DNA of 64,000 nt from Corticium candelabrum (taxonomy: Eukaryota > Porifera > Homoscleromorpha > Homosclerophorida > Plakinidae): the NCBI RefSeq assembly GCF_963422355.1, contig NC_085086.1:9593936-9657935 (forward strand), read 5' to 3'. Under the pieces are notes generated by a model that had not been told where the DNA came from, made no database searches, and worked only from the letters and a program-made list of their open reading frames with translations. Every line of letters starts with the position of its first letter. Position 1 is the stretch's first letter. This document shows, one piece after another, positions 12,801-42,855 of the stretch. Made by a program: the position numbers and the translations under genes.

Positions 12801-14422
12801 TGCCTAGAAATAAAAATTTGAAACGATACTTCCAAAGTCCAGTCACACGTTTCTGTTTCCTGTTGTTTCACTATCTGTTGGGGAGGTTAAAATAGAGGTC
12901 ATTGCAGAGCAACAGTTACTATGAGAAGTGGTGGTAAAGACAGTAATAGTTGAGGTAAAGCGAATAACTATTCTAAATTCTGCACTTTCCTACCTGTATT
13001 AATACGGTTCACTTTTTATACCTGGAAGGAGAAAAATATGAGAAATCTTTCTCTCATATATTAGATCTAAGTTGTAAGCAACTTTGTACTAGTAGTAAGA
13101 CAATCTTATAGCTTTCTCTTATAACTAGCTAACAGAGAACAGCAGATTGTCAATTTTAATCTAATCAGTCCTGTACATTCGGTCAGAGGCTTAGCCCAGC
13201 CCTACCTCTATGTAACAGGTTGGACATTTATCAACGTCAAAGACTAAGTTATATTTGATGCTTAATCATCTCTGTTCTTAGGCAATGTGTTGGATCCTGT
13301 GGTAGCACTGCAAGGTTTTGATAGTCTTCTTAGACAGCCTTATGGATCTGGAGAACAAAACATGAATATCTTCTGCACAAATGTTATTGTTCTACTATAT
13401 CTCAACAACACGGGACAAATCAACAAACAACTTTTAGAAAAAGGAATTGCAAATATCCGCAGCGGTAGATTTATGTTATGATCACTAAGTTTACATAAAA
13501 TATTTATTTATTTACATAAAATATTTATTTATTCAAAATTTTTTTGGTTTACAGTCGTCAAATGATGTTCATAAGGTCTAGCCCACCTGGATCGTTTAGT
13601 GCATTTGGAGACAGTGATGATCACGGGAGCACTTGGTTCAGACACTAGATTTTAATGGCTAAATACTCTTTCCAACTAAATTTGATTTTAGGCTTACAGC
13701 TTTTGTGCTGAAGTGTTTTGCTTATTGTCAAGGCTGGAATTAAATGGTGCGATTGTGGATCCTTTGGTTATGAAGACTGGGAAAGAATGGTTGGAAAAGC
13801 AAAAAGAACTGACGGGACAGTTTGTCGATCGAGGTCTACTAGTAAATGTTAGTCTTCAGGTAAAAACATTAGACCAAATTTAGATTGTGGGTGAAACGAT
13901 AACTCTATATTGCTGTTGCTGGCTGGGAGGTGTACACAGTTATTCTCACACTCTAACAGCTTACCTTTTGATCTCGTAATTCGAGAAACACAGCCTACAA
14001 TAAATGGGCGAATTTCGCCAACAGTAACCTGGGCAGCTCAGTATCTCAACTTCATCATTAACAGCCACCATGGCACAGCATTTGAGTCAGTTATTGTTTC
14101 GTGTGCTTTATGTTTAGTAAAAGACCGAAGAGGTGCAACAGAAACGTTAAGAAAGCTGTGGCACATGGTTTGCATTAATGAGGGTAAGCAAGATATTATA
14201 TACCAAATACATCATTTAATTAGAGTTAACAGAGTTGCTAATTTCTAGTAACTAGAACTGCTGATTGGGTTAGCAACAGCTCTACCAAAGCAGTGTCCAT
14301 CAAAAAGACAGCATATGCGGTATTGGCTTTCTTTTGTATAAAATATTATTCGTCTGCTAGCCTTATCGTGAATTGGCTAAACAAACAAGCTGATTTAGAT
14401 GGAGGATTTGTCTCAACACAGG
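9834..14422 (+). pseudogene. C3-like copy 1, degenerate and truncated
   Basis: Recognisable exons match copies 2 and 3: signal peptide 9834-9889, then 10028-10182, 10272-10297, 10364-10541, 10606-10658, 10727-10744 and further pieces to about 14422. Lesions: in-frame TGA 10436-10438 (a Cys codon in copies 2/3); exon 6 donor GT changed to GC (10745); exon 7 and 8 donors lost; exons equivalent to 11-18 absent between 11260 and 11550; single-base losses near 12029 and 12289; donor lost near 12395; stops TAG 12805-12807, TAA 12811-12813 and TGA 12922-12924 in exon 24; exon 30 acceptor AG lost and TAA at 13977-13979; exons 32-41 missing. The anaphylatoxin exon (about 11777-11926) and thioester exon (about 13282-13467) survive, the latter with Ser (TCT 13347-13349) in place of the thioester Cys. 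No functional full-length product is plausible. Confidence 0.9.
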
Positions 14423-14565
14423 TAAAATAATGTCTGTAATAGGAACTTCTTATATTGCTTGGAATTCTGCACTTGTTTGCATGGATGCTAGTATATAGTA
14501 GTAGGTCTCTGTTGCTAATGTTTTCCAGGTTGGCGAGCGACCGTGAGTGTTTCTGTTTGTTTGTT

Positions 14566-14569
<4 letters not shown>

Positions 14570-14614
<45 letters not shown>

Positions 14615-14695
14615 GCGCGCGCGCGTTTGTCTGTGTGCGTGTGTGTCTTTTTAAAGTGTGAGTGTGGGTGTGCATGCGTGCGTGCGCGCGCGCGT

Positions 14696-14782
<87 letters not shown>
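14570..14782. repeat. (GT)n microsatellite in intron 31 of C3-like copy 1
   Basis: Two GT tracts (about 14570-14609 and 14702-14782) with CG-containing interruptions. (GT)n tracts occur at the equivalent intron of copies 2 and 3. Open frames here are artefacts. Confidence 0.95.
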
Positions 14783-14783
<1 letters not shown>

Positions 14784-14789
14784 CGTGGA

Positions 14790-15235
14790 CACTGTATAGA
14801 ATACACAACATTAAACAGCTCGACCAATTTCACTTGCGATGTCTTTTCAAAATTGAAAATATATAATAGCAAGACTTGATACCCAATAACGAGATTCTGA
14901 TGAAATGTAACACACCTTGAATTGAGGCTCTACTAACACTAGAAGCCCAACTTCGATGATGTAGCCATCTTGTTCGAAAAAGAGATGATAGAATCCCAAG
15001 AGCAGTGTTTTATGGCCAGCTGTAGGAAGGTTCTAGAACAGCAGGTGGTCAGAAATGACGCTTTAAAATCACATTGAAATCCATTTTGAAATTTTGTAAT
15101 AGTGATATATCTAACTGGGAAAGCTTTGCATCAGAAAGGTCTCTGTGGAGAACCTAATGCAAGAATTTTAAAGAAATTTGAAGACAAGTGTTTGAAAACA
15201 CTCTAACCACATGACAGGAACGAAAGACTATCTGT
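14790..15235 (+). mobile_element. Non-LTR retrotransposon (LINE) 3' relic
   Basis: Conceptual translation, interrupted by stops, shows the typical C-terminal tail of a LINE reverse transcriptase: LDQFHLRCLFKI, later IPNNEILMKCNTP, IEALLTLEAQLR, RKRDDRIPRAVFYGQL and GGQ. It sits where exons 32-41 of C3-like copy 1 should be, immediately after the intron 31 microsatellite. It is dead, and only the 3' end is present. The clade cannot be assigned by eye. Confidence 0.75.
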
Positions 15236-15279
15236 AAGAGTGGTACCTTCACATGTCATGTTTGTCATGTCATGTCATG

Positions 15280-16151
15280 AGCAGACAAACGTCTACAGTT
15301 CATTTTATGCTAATAATACTAAATTAATTACATAACAGATGAGAAGAGCTTTTTATTGGAATAGACTTATTACTAGTAGCAAACAATGCTAACTAACATT
15401 GACGTTTTACTTTCCAGGATGTTTACACAATGGACACTCCTACCAATTCAATGCCAAATGCTTGAATTTGTATAGTTTCCTTAAATACTCTTATGTAAGC
15501 TAAATGTGTGGTACTCAAACTGCTGCTTACATATTAGACAATATACTATATGAGTTGATCATTTTCTTTGGCAATAATGCTAAAAGTATTTTCATTTCTT
15601 TGAAGCATCGAACTGTGCACAACGTTCCACGATTTGCGCACGAGACCAATTTTCTTTACTAACAATGCTAATTTTAGCAACAGCAAAATAAGGTATAAAA
15701 ACCGTAAGATCTAGATATCGTTAGACTTTAAGTGTGTTTAACACGACCAACGACTTGTTATGAGTTACGTTGTACGCCAGCAATTCTGAGTCACGTGTAA
15801 CGTCTCTACTAGCATCTTCTCAGTTGCATCCAAGAGCATTAGACTCGGTTAGCCCCTTGCTATTTAGTACTCTATTAAATAACGGTCTAACAGTCGTCAT
15901 AAAACAACGTCAAACCTTGGAAAGTCTTCAAACCAGGATCTGCAAAATTAACACATCGCGATAACACTTACCTGCGCACAGTAGGAAAGAATTACCTGTA
16001 TCATAATATACCGATTGTATCAACCGTGCATGTAATGAGAAGGAAGTGGGCGGTACGGTACCGCAGACGGTACTCCTCTCACATCCGCACTACAGAGTCA
16101 AAGCTTTGCACGCCTGGACACGACCATTCTACGTGCGGCAATCGAAGAAGA
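15280..16151 (+). repeat. Upstream flank of C3-like copy 2, duplicated at 25190-26087
   Basis: About 870 bp upstream of copy 2 is recognisably the same as the DNA upstream of copy 3, so the tandem duplication unit (~9.9 kb) includes the 5' regulatory flank. No gene is visible inside it. Confidence 0.75.
16048..16066 (+). promoter_or_regulatory. Candidate palindromic element upstream of C3-like copy 2
   Basis: The sequence is GGGCGGTAC-G-GTACCGCAG, a slightly imperfect inverted repeat (7 of 9 arm positions pair) about 95 bp before the start codon. Perfect arms are present upstream of copy 3. The role is inferred from conserved position only. Confidence 0.4.
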
Positions 16152-24676
<8,525 letters not shown>

Positions 24677-24806
24677 GAGTCTCATATTGTTTTCCATAGA
24701 AAGAAGTATGCGATTGTAAGCACTTGCTCTTTCAAACGATTTGTCAGTTGTCGTGTAGCATCTTTTGTCTCAGGAAAGTACATATAAACCGCAGTCCGGC
24801 CAGTCT

Positions 24807-24812
24807 AATAAA
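24807..24812 (+). terminator. Candidate polyadenylation signal of C3-like copy 2
   Basis: AATAAA lies 131 bp after the stop codon of copy 2, in a normal position for a 3' UTR signal. No RNA evidence. Confidence 0.45.
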
Positions 24813-24952
24813 CCAGGAGTGTACGATTATCTATTATACCTAATAACTACAAATTTAATTTGACCAATAAGCAAGCCTGGTGTGCGCAAAGCGTGCTTAT
24901 GCTGCATTAATAGAAGACTGCAAACACATTAGGGTTTTCTCGTGCAGTTTAC

Positions 24953-24990
<38 letters not shown>

Positions 24991-26087
24991 CAATTAGATT
25001 TTTATTAATTGTCATATGTCACACACGGTAGTTCTAACATATAATACGTTTTTCTATGTAATCAAATCAGACCACAATCTGTTTAAAGTTGTAAAATTTA
25101 CGTTTGAATGTAAATTTGATTAAAGAACATGAATTGGAAACACCGTCTTGTCTGCCTTAGTCCCTAGAGTCTACAACAGACGATCAAACAAAAGTCTACA
25201 GCTCATTTTATGCAAATAAACACTGACTTAATTAAATAACAGTTGAGAAGAGCTTTTTATTAGAATAGACTTATTATTAGTAGAAAACAACGCCAACAAA
25301 CCTTGACGTTTCTACGTTCCCGGATGTTTACCCTATCAACACACCTACTAATTCAATGTCAAATGCTTGACTTTGTATATTTCCCTAAATACACTTATGT
25401 ATGCTAAATGGTCGACATTCAAATTTTGCTTAAATGTTTCACAATATACTATATGAGCAGGTCATTTTCTTTGCATTACTTTTGATGCATCGAACTATGC
25501 ACAATGTTGCACGATTTGTGCACGTGACCAATTCTCTTTACAAACAATGCTAATATTAGCAACCGTGAAATCAGGTACAAACAGTAAGGTCCCGACATCA
25601 TTAGACGTCAAATGCGTTTCATGACGACCAACGACTTGCTACAAGCAAGTAGGAGTGGCATTGCACGTCAACAATTCTAGGTGACGTCGGTCGTACCTGC
25701 TCTATTAGCATCTCATCAGTTGCATCCAAACTCGTCTAGCCTCTTGCGATTGAGTACTCTATTAATTAACGGTCTGACATCACACTCAGTCGTCATCATG
25801 CGACGTCACGCCTTGGAATCGCTTCAAACCAGGATCTGCAAAACTAACACATTGTGAAAACTCCCGTTCTATTACTAACTTGCGCGTCTACTGCAAGCGC
25901 ACAGTAGGAATGAATTACCGGTATTCTATAATAAACCGGTTGTATCAACCGTTCAAACAATGATGTGATGAGAAGGAAGTGGGCGGTACGGTACCGCCCA
26001 CGATACTCCTCCGACATCCGCACTACCGGGTCAAAGCTCTGAACGCCTAAACACGACGATCATTCTACGTGCGGCAATCGAAGAAGA
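24813..26087 (+). other. Intergenic: (TA)n and upstream flank of C3-like copy 3
   Basis: A (TA)n tract lies at about 24955-24986. From about 25190 the sequence repeats the flank upstream of copy 2. A 19-bp palindrome sits at 25981-25999. No gene is visible. Confidence 0.6.
25981..25999 (+). promoter_or_regulatory. Perfect 19-bp palindrome upstream of C3-like copy 3
   Basis: GGGCGGTAC-G-GTACCGCCC: 9-base arms pair perfectly around a single G, about 90-100 bp upstream of the ATG at 26088. An imperfect version precedes copy 2 and a half-version precedes copy 1 at the same distance. It is a candidate core promoter or transcription factor dimer site. Confidence 0.5.
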
Positions 26088-34955
<8,868 letters not shown>

Positions 34956-35789
34956 CGGCGTGTTGCTATCTTTGTTTGACGAATATTGTGACGTCTGTGG
35001 GACTCTAGATTTCTTAGACTTTGCTGTACGACTGTTATAACAAAGCAACAATGCTTGCTACTGATTAGTAGTAATATACGATTGCCAACATTTCAAGTTG
35101 GTCGTTTAAAAATGTGTTCAGTTGCCTGATAGTTTATTGAATCCAAATGGAACAGGTAATAATTCAAAGGTTATGACAGCACTACAAACTATTAAAAAAC
35201 TTAAGCCAAAGTGTTGGTTCAAATATTCAATCTTCGTGTTGAAATTTCTACATTTCTTCGTTTTTGTCATTTTTTTCACTTTAAATTTTGAAACTCAGTT
35301 ATTTACAATCCTCTCGGTTTCAACGTTTAAATTCTACAATTAAAGTTGTGCTTGTAATTTTTAAATTTAAAATGTTATTTTAATGCAACTATTACATTAT
35401 TAAATTTTACTTTAGTTATACTAGTAAGTGTTTGCCTATACGCAGCAAAAACTTACCATAGGTAGGTTTTGGGTTAACATCCTTTCAGAACTGACGTGGT
35501 ACAAGTAACTCAACTCTCTGTGTTCAGAATCTATTTGACATTGCAAACACTAGAGGAGCATCTGCTATTAGAATCGGCTTAATTTTCTGTCTGTCTGTCG
35601 TCTGTCTGTCCCTCTATCTGTATGTATGTCTGTCTGTCTGTCTCTCTTTTTGTCAATTTCATTTATTGAAACACAAACTCTACGTTACATGTCTGTCTCT
35701 CTGTCTGTCTGCCTGCCTGTCGTCATATTTTTCAATACATTTTAAGCACAATTACAATTCTAATTTACAATAATCCTTGTGACAATGCC

Positions 35790-35843
<54 letters not shown>

Positions 35844-37093
35844 CAATCTTCTGTCAACTGTACTATGTCGATCTGTCTGTGCCGTTCTGCGTATCATCAG
35901 TCACATCAAAACTGCTAAGGTAATCGCAACTAAACCATGCATGAAGACCGTTTCACACCCAATGCAACCGGGCGTTTCATGACGAACCTGTAAGTTGACG
36001 TTTGACATCCGATAGAAATAGGCTATACTCGCGCATTTCTGGTGAAAGCGTCTGGTAAAGTTCGCCTCGTCATGAGCGACGCCAGTCTGCATTGCCACAT
36101 CCAGAGACTACGGATTGCGAAAAGGGCGCCCAAGATTCAATCACTGCAGGTACTAGAGACCCCGTACATACAAGCAAACTGTACAGTGCGCAGTGTTGTG
36201 CGCAACCGAAAAAGCAAGGTCCGGTGATCGAGGGCAAACGCTGAAACAGAGCTGTATAGACGGCTCTGCGCGAAACGTGTTTCTGCCTATGGATGACTCA
36301 TTGAGTGTTTCGTAAACACTGACATCTCTAGACGTTTACTAACAGTACACATCAATAATGAGAACAACGTTCGCACAGAACGTAAATACACATTGTCACC
36401 AGTCAGCATGCAGTCTAATTATATTTAGCAAGACCAGCCACAATTCGACAGTCCTTAGCGCACTCGTTTACGCCACGTTTCATCTTGAAGTAGCCTACAA
36501 CCTCAAACAGTTTTAGCTACCACGGACGTTCGATTCAAATAATCACAACTCTAGCATTACAAGATAAAGGAAGCATAGAAGATTATTTTAATAAATTAAT
36601 TATTATTAATTAATTATTTAATTTATTTATTTAATTATTTAATTAATTATTTAATGAAAAAATGATTATTACCATTCAAGCCCACTGATTTCCCCACGTA
36701 TTAGCAATCGACCGCAATACAACAAACAATCTCAACTCTAACTTTGAAGTCACTAATACATTGTGTTAGGCTCCTCATACCCAGTAAGGTGTTCTACGTT
36801 CAGTTCCCTATTTGATGATCTTTACAGCATGAGTTCCAACGCAAACACCGCTCAAGTGCTCATACACTCCAAATTTATAGCAATAGAAGTTTTCATACAT
36901 TACAAAGACAGCCTCTACTGGAACATTGTTCATCAATCTCCTGCGTGATTGCTGTCTGTGATGCCTATACAATGTAAAATGGCAACGTGGTAAATAACTC
37001 ATTTTCTGGATGATCTGTACACCAACTTTGTGAATACAGATAGCACTCTCTGCTGGCCACATCACAACTATGATATGGATAACAGCCGTCTGC
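34956..37093. other. Intergenic: dispersed repeat with (CTGT)n, AT-rich DNA
   Basis: No gene is visible. A repeat (about 35420-36010) runs from a GCCTATACGC start through (CTGT)n arrays (35585-35650, 35788-35843) to a CAATGCAACCGGGCGTTTC end; an inverted copy lies at 45240-45740. An ATTAATTA low-complexity tract lies at about 36585-36655. Confidence 0.6.
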
Positions 37094-38169
37094 TACAACG
37101 GTCAGTGAGTCTTTCGAACATATCAAATTTCAAATTTTTTAATTTTGAAATTTTAAAATTTAAATTCTCATTTTTTGTATTGAAATTTTTAATTTTTAAT
37201 TTAACGTTACCAATTTTCAAAATTTTTTATTAAATTTTGTAATTTTAATTTTTAAAAATCATAATTTAAAATTGTATTATTTCAAATTTGTAAATTTTTA
37301 GGTGCAGTATATTAGAAATTGCTTTGCCGACGAGAAAGCGGACGTAGATGTATATATGAACTGATGGCCGGATTTAAACTAACAGAAATTGAGCGCTCAT
37401 CCGTTCTCTCAAATAATTTGAGTACATCAGAAAAAGAAAATTGAAAGAACGAGTAGCAGTGGACAGCGTACGGGTGCGTTCCAACGCGTGCTGATGCGCT
37501 GATTCAATTAAACTAGGCGCGGTTTCTGCTAACCACATCAGCACGTATCCTGTATCGTTTCTCTGCACCTGTACCTACGCCGCTTCAGACAGTTACTAAT
37601 TTTAGTAACTCGAAGTGCATGGTCGCATCATTACTGTAGATGTAGGAGTACGATTGGCCCAACTGCAAGTTGCACTTCACGTCTAGATTTTGTACATCAC
37701 ATGGAACACTACACGATAGCGCAGGTAGAACGTCTACAACCTCATGCTGTGTCTCTCCTGTGCCGTGAGAACAGAGATCACACTGACTACATGTGAATTA
37801 CGAGACCAAAAATAAAGGTGGACACGCAAGCAGTGCTCATGGCAGGAGGGGATAGGGAACGTACGTGTACACTGTCCTGCTGACACGACCGTCCCCTCGA
37901 CGGTACCGCGTCCAACTACTACAGTTACGTATGCGGTACTGTACCGGCCGACTAGTCGCCAATTCAATACCAACTAACTTTACACAAGCAACGTACTGCA
38001 TGATCACGTGAATTACGTTTGTAACCTTTCTACAGAGTCTTTACCTGGCTAAGAATGCAACAACAGAGATCCTCTAGTATCAGTATCAACATCAATTAGG
38101 AGTTTCCTCCTGTATCGCTGAAGGACACCCCACACTAGACATCGAGTACACGCACACACGCACACACAA

Positions 38170-38660
38170 TAAACCGAGTTTTGTGTCCAGGATATTGAGC
38201 CTAGTAAGGCACAAGATTTATTTGCGGATGAGCTAGTTGCTGCCTCCTTCCATGTTATCCAGGAGCAACTTGTCTTAGAATGCGTCCAATGCGTTTGTCA
38301 CCAACTCTAAGTCCTCCTGCTTGAAGATACCCTTTAGTCATCTTTCTTCCGTGCGCTGGACCAACCTACGTAGAGAAGTGTAACAACGGCAAAAGTCTCC
38401 ATCTGTTTAAACGGGTTTAGTAAAAAGAGAACATATTACTTCTCTAACAGCTGTCTGGACTACCAGCCTCATGTCAAAGTCAGATAATGCAGAACGATAA
38501 TGAATGTTCTGCTTATGACAAAATCGTCTAGCGGATCGTTCAGAAAAACCTTTGACTCCAGGATGTCTTCTTCGAAGTATCTAACTTATGTTTGAGTGCG
38601 ATAGCCCAGCCTTCACCATTTCTTGAATTTCTCTCTCGTCCATCCGTGACTCAATTTGAT
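38170..38660 (-). pseudogene. Transposase fragment of the outer element
   Basis: The reverse complement matches the first half of the inner transposase gene, from the N-terminal exon to the YPGHK codons, then stops abruptly. The rest of the gene, including the catalytic residues, has been deleted. It retains a sense codon where the inner copy has TAA. Confidence 0.75.
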
Positions 38661-40011
38661 ACGATGTGCCTATACTGTACGTGCTGCTAATTAGTTGGGG
38701 AATCCCCAAGTTTGTCGCGTGCGTGAAAGAATGCTGTCACATGTTCGGCAAGATCGCTAGCATCACGAGGTTGTCGAGGGCACAATTACGTTGGTGGTCG
38801 ATGGTGCTTTGGAAATTCTCCTGGATCGTGAGAGCTGACAGCGCTGACTAACTAAATTTTAGTAGCTACGTAGGCAGATACGCGAGTTTCCGGACAGCCA
38901 TGCAGACTCTAAGGATCAACCCCTACCGAGTGCTAAACGATGTCTTTGACACGGATCCGTTGTTTATTGTGTGTGCGTGTGATCTATGTGTAGTGTTGGG
39001 CGTCCTTCAACGAAACAGAAGGAAACCCCTATTTGATGTTGATACTGATACTACAGGATCTCTACGCGATCATGCAGTACGTTGCTTGTGTAAAGTTAGT
39101 TGGTATTGAATTGGCGACTAGTCTGCCGGTACAGTACGGCATACGTAACTGTAGTAGTTGGACGCGGTACCGTCGAGGGGACGGGCGTGTCAGCAGGACA
39201 GTGTACACGTACGTTCCCTATCCCCTCCTGCCATGAGCACTGCGTGCGTGTCCACCTTTACTATTTGGTCTCGTAATTCACTTGTAGTCAGTGTGGGTTC
39301 TGTTCTCACGGCACAGGAGAGACACAGCATGAGGTTGTAGACGTTCTACCTGCGCTATCGGGTAGTGTTCCATGTGATGTACAAAATCTAGACGTGAAGT
39401 GCAACTTGCAGTTGGGCCAATCGTACTCCTACATCTACAGTAACGACGCGACCATGCACTTCGAGTTACTAAAAATTAGTAACTGTCTGAAGCGGCGTAG
39501 GTACAGGTGCAGAAACACGGTACAGGAAACGTGCTGATGTGGTTAGCAGAAACCGCGCCTAGTTTAATTGAATCAGCGCATCAGCACGCGTTGGAACGCA
39601 CCTGTACGCCGTCCAATGGACTCCCTACCGCGTACACTGCTACTCGGTCAGTGGGTCTTTCGGCCATTTCAAATTTCAAATTTTCAAATTTTTAATTTTA
39701 AATTTTCAAATTTTAATTTTTTAATTTTTAAATTTCTAATTTCTAATTTTTTTACATAACGTTTTTATTTTTTAAAATTTGCATTACATTTTCAAATTTT
39801 AATTTTTAAAAAATCAAAATTTCAAATTTTATTATTTCAAATTTGTAAATTTTTAGGTTCAGTATATTAGAAATTGCTTTGCCTACGAGAAAGCGGACGT
39901 AGTTGTCTAGATGAACTGATGGCCGGATTTGAACTAACAGAAATTGAACGCTCATCCGTTCTTTCAAATAATTTAAGTACATCAGAAAAAGAAAATTGAA
40001 AGAGCGAGTAG

Positions 40012-41390
40012 GGTCAGTGGGTCTTTCGGCCATTTCAAATTTCAAATTTTTAAATTTTTAAATTTTAATTTTTAAATTTTTAAATTTCTAATTTCTAATT
40101 TTTTTACATAACGTTTTTATTTTTTTTAATTTGCATTACATTTTCAAATTTTAATTTTAAAAAAATCAAAATTTCAAATTTTATTATTTTAAATTTGTAA
40201 ATTTTTAGGTTCAGTATATTAGAAATTGCTTTGCCTACGAGAAAGCGGACGTAGTTGTCTAGATGAACTGATGGCCGGATTTGAACTAACAGAAATTGAA
40301 CGCTCATCCGTTCTTTCAAATAATTTGAGTACATCAGAAAAAGAAAATTGAAAGAGCGAGTAGCAGTGTACGCGGTAGGGAGTCCATTGGACGGCGTAGG
40401 GGTGCATTCCAACGCGTGCTGATACATTGATTCAATTAAACTAGGCGCGGTTTCTGCTAATCACATCAACACGTTTCCTGTACCGTGTTTCTGCACCTGT
40501 ACGTACGGCGCTTCAGACAGTTACTAATTTTTAGTAACTCGAAGTGCATGGTCGCGTCATTACTGTAGATGTAGGAGTACGATTGGCCCAACTGCAAGTT
40601 GCACTTCATGTCTAGATTTTGTACATCACATAGAACAATACCCGATAGCGCAGATAGAACGTCTACAACCTCATGCTGTGTCTCTCCTGTGCCGTGAGAA
40701 CAGAACCCACACTGACTACAAGTGAGAATTACGAGACCAAATAATAAAGGTGGACACGCAAGCAGTGCTCATGGCAGAAGGGCATAGGGAACGTACGTGT
40801 ACACTCCTGCTGACACGCCCCTCCCCTCGACGGTACCGCGTCCGACTACTACATTTACGTATGTCGTACTGTACCGGCAGAATAACCGCCAATTCAATAC
40901 CAACTAACTTTACACAAGCAACGTACTGCATGATCGCGTGAATTACGTTTGTACTGTATCGTAACCTTTCTACAGAGTCTCTAATTAGCTAAGAATGCAA
41001 CAACACGCAGCTAGAGATCCTCTAGTATCGGTATCAACATCTGTTAGGGGTTTCGTTGAAGGACGCCCCCACACTACACATAGAACGCACGCACACACAA
41101 TAAACAACGGATCAGAGTCAAAGACATCGTTTAGCACTCGGTAGGGGTCGATCGGTAGAGCGTGCGTTGAAAGAATGCTGTCACATGTTCAGCAAGATCG
41201 TTAGCGTTACGAGGTCGTGGAGGGCACAATCACGTTGGTGGTCGATGGTGCTTTGGAAATACTCCTGGATCATGAGAGCTGGCAGCGCCGACTAACTAAA
41301 TTTCCGGACAGCGAACAACTTGGGGATTCCCCAACTAATTAACTGTAACCTATACCGCCGTGCAGCACATCGTATCAAATTGAGTCACGG
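40012..41390 (+). repeat. Left terminal inverted repeat of inner element (~1.38 kb)
   Basis: Starts GGTCAGTGGGTCTTTCGGCC and ends ...TTGAGTCACGG, immediately before the transposase ATG. It is the reverse complement of 42856-44249 over essentially its whole length. Confidence 0.9.
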
Positions 41391-42799
41391 ATGGACGAGA
41401 GAGAAATTCAGGAAATGGTGAAGGCTGGGCTATCGCACTCAACCATAAGTTATATACTTCAAAGAAGACATCCTGGAGTCAAAGGTTTTTTTGAACGATC
41501 CGCTAGACGATTCTGTCATGAGCAAAACATTCATTAACGTTCTGCATTATCTGACTTTGACATGAGGATGGTAGCCCAGGCAGCTGTTAGAGAAGTAATA
41601 TGTTCTCTATTTAATAAACCCGTATAAACAGATGGAGACTTTTGCCGTTATTACACGTCTCTACCTAGGTTGGTCCAGCGCACGGAAGAAAGATGATGAA
41701 AGGGTATCTTCAAGCAGGAGGACTTAGAGTTGGTGACAAACGCATTGGACGCATTCTAAGACAAGTTGCTCCTGGATATCATGGAAGGAGGCAGCAACTA
41801 GCTCATCGGCAAATAAATCCTCTGCCTTACTACGCTCAATATCCTGGACACAAAATGCATATAGATCAAAATGAGAAACTTGTTATGTATGGAACAACAC
41901 ACGTTCTTGCCATAGACGGTTACAGTGGTTTTATTCTTGGTCTAATTACTATGCCAGTCAAGAGCAACCTTATAATTTATAATCAGCTTTCAGACCTATA
42001 CTTCAGCAGTTTGGGTTATGGGACCAGATTCGCGTTGACCATGGGAGAGAGTTCTATCTTCTTCTGTATGTGCAGGAACACCTAAGTTATCTAAGTCGAA
42101 ATCAAATGAGAGCACCTCATGTGCAGTCTATGTCAAGAGAGGTACCTATGTATTGTACACTCATGCATGTTATTCTAGTTCTTACAGTCTGTAATGATAT
42201 AACTCTTTTGCTTTCTGAAACAGAATCATCCTGCTGAAAGAATTTGGGTAGAAGTCAATCAAAGAGTAAATTACCCGATAAAACAAGCTCTCAATGCTCT
42301 AGTAGAGGTGGACCAGCTGAACATGAATGATCCTATTGTTAGATTTTGTTTGTCCTGGATAACAATGAGAGTGTGTCAAGTCGGAATTGAACGTTGCGTT
42401 CTTGCCTGGAATAATCATTTCATTCCAAGTATGAGATTTAGAATGTTGCGTATACACTGAGCTCGTTTGAAATCGTACTAATTGGTGTGGTATACATTAA
42501 CTTTAAGAAAGGGTATTCCCAGGGACAGAATTCAGATGTCCATGGCTGTCAGACTTCAAGCACAAGACATCCCAACTGTAGATGATGCTGTTCGATCATT
42601 TGAAGGAGAGGGAGGAGTTCTAAATAGACTTTCTGAATTTGGTACGGACCGCATCAGATGCGACCATGTTCGCCAAGCGAGATTACAAGCCTTTACGTTG
42701 AGATTTAGTTTTGATAACATTTACTCAGAAACAGTCAACGGCCGTTGGCAGCAACTACATGACTCTTGGCGCTATTATCACCTTACAACTACCTTCTAA
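41391..42799 (+). pseudogene. DDE/integrase-type transposase of the inner element, disrupted
   Basis: At least four exons: 41391 to ~41606 (N-terminal helix-turn-helix-like, MDEREIQEMVKAGLSHSTIS), ~41670 to ~42140, ~42225 to ~42430, ~42510-42799. Retroviral-integrase-like triad: Asp in KMHIDQNEK, Asp in IRVDHGREF, Glu in RIWVEVNQRVN. Two lesions: TAA at 41535-41537, where the outer element's fragment has a sense codon (Tyr), and a one-base loss near 41985 that shifts frame between YNQL and RPILQQFGLWDQ. Related integrase-core proteins are common in cnidarians, fish and sponges. The 6-bp target duplication could fit the IS3EU superfamily, but I cannot confirm this without a database. Confidence 0.8.
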
Positions 42800-42855
42800 T
42801 AGCATCTACAATATCATATACAATACGCCAATATGATGTAATACCATAATTTAGC

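Noticed and set aside
9834..14422. C3-like copy 1 as a functional, shorter gene
   Set aside because: It has multiple independent stops, frameshifts, lost splice sites, a block of missing exons and no C-terminal third.
40104..40427. Open frames inside the transposon TIRs (also at 39568, 40716, 43305 and 43819)
   Set aside because: They occur identically in each TIR copy on both strands and show no protein family. TIRs are not expected to code.
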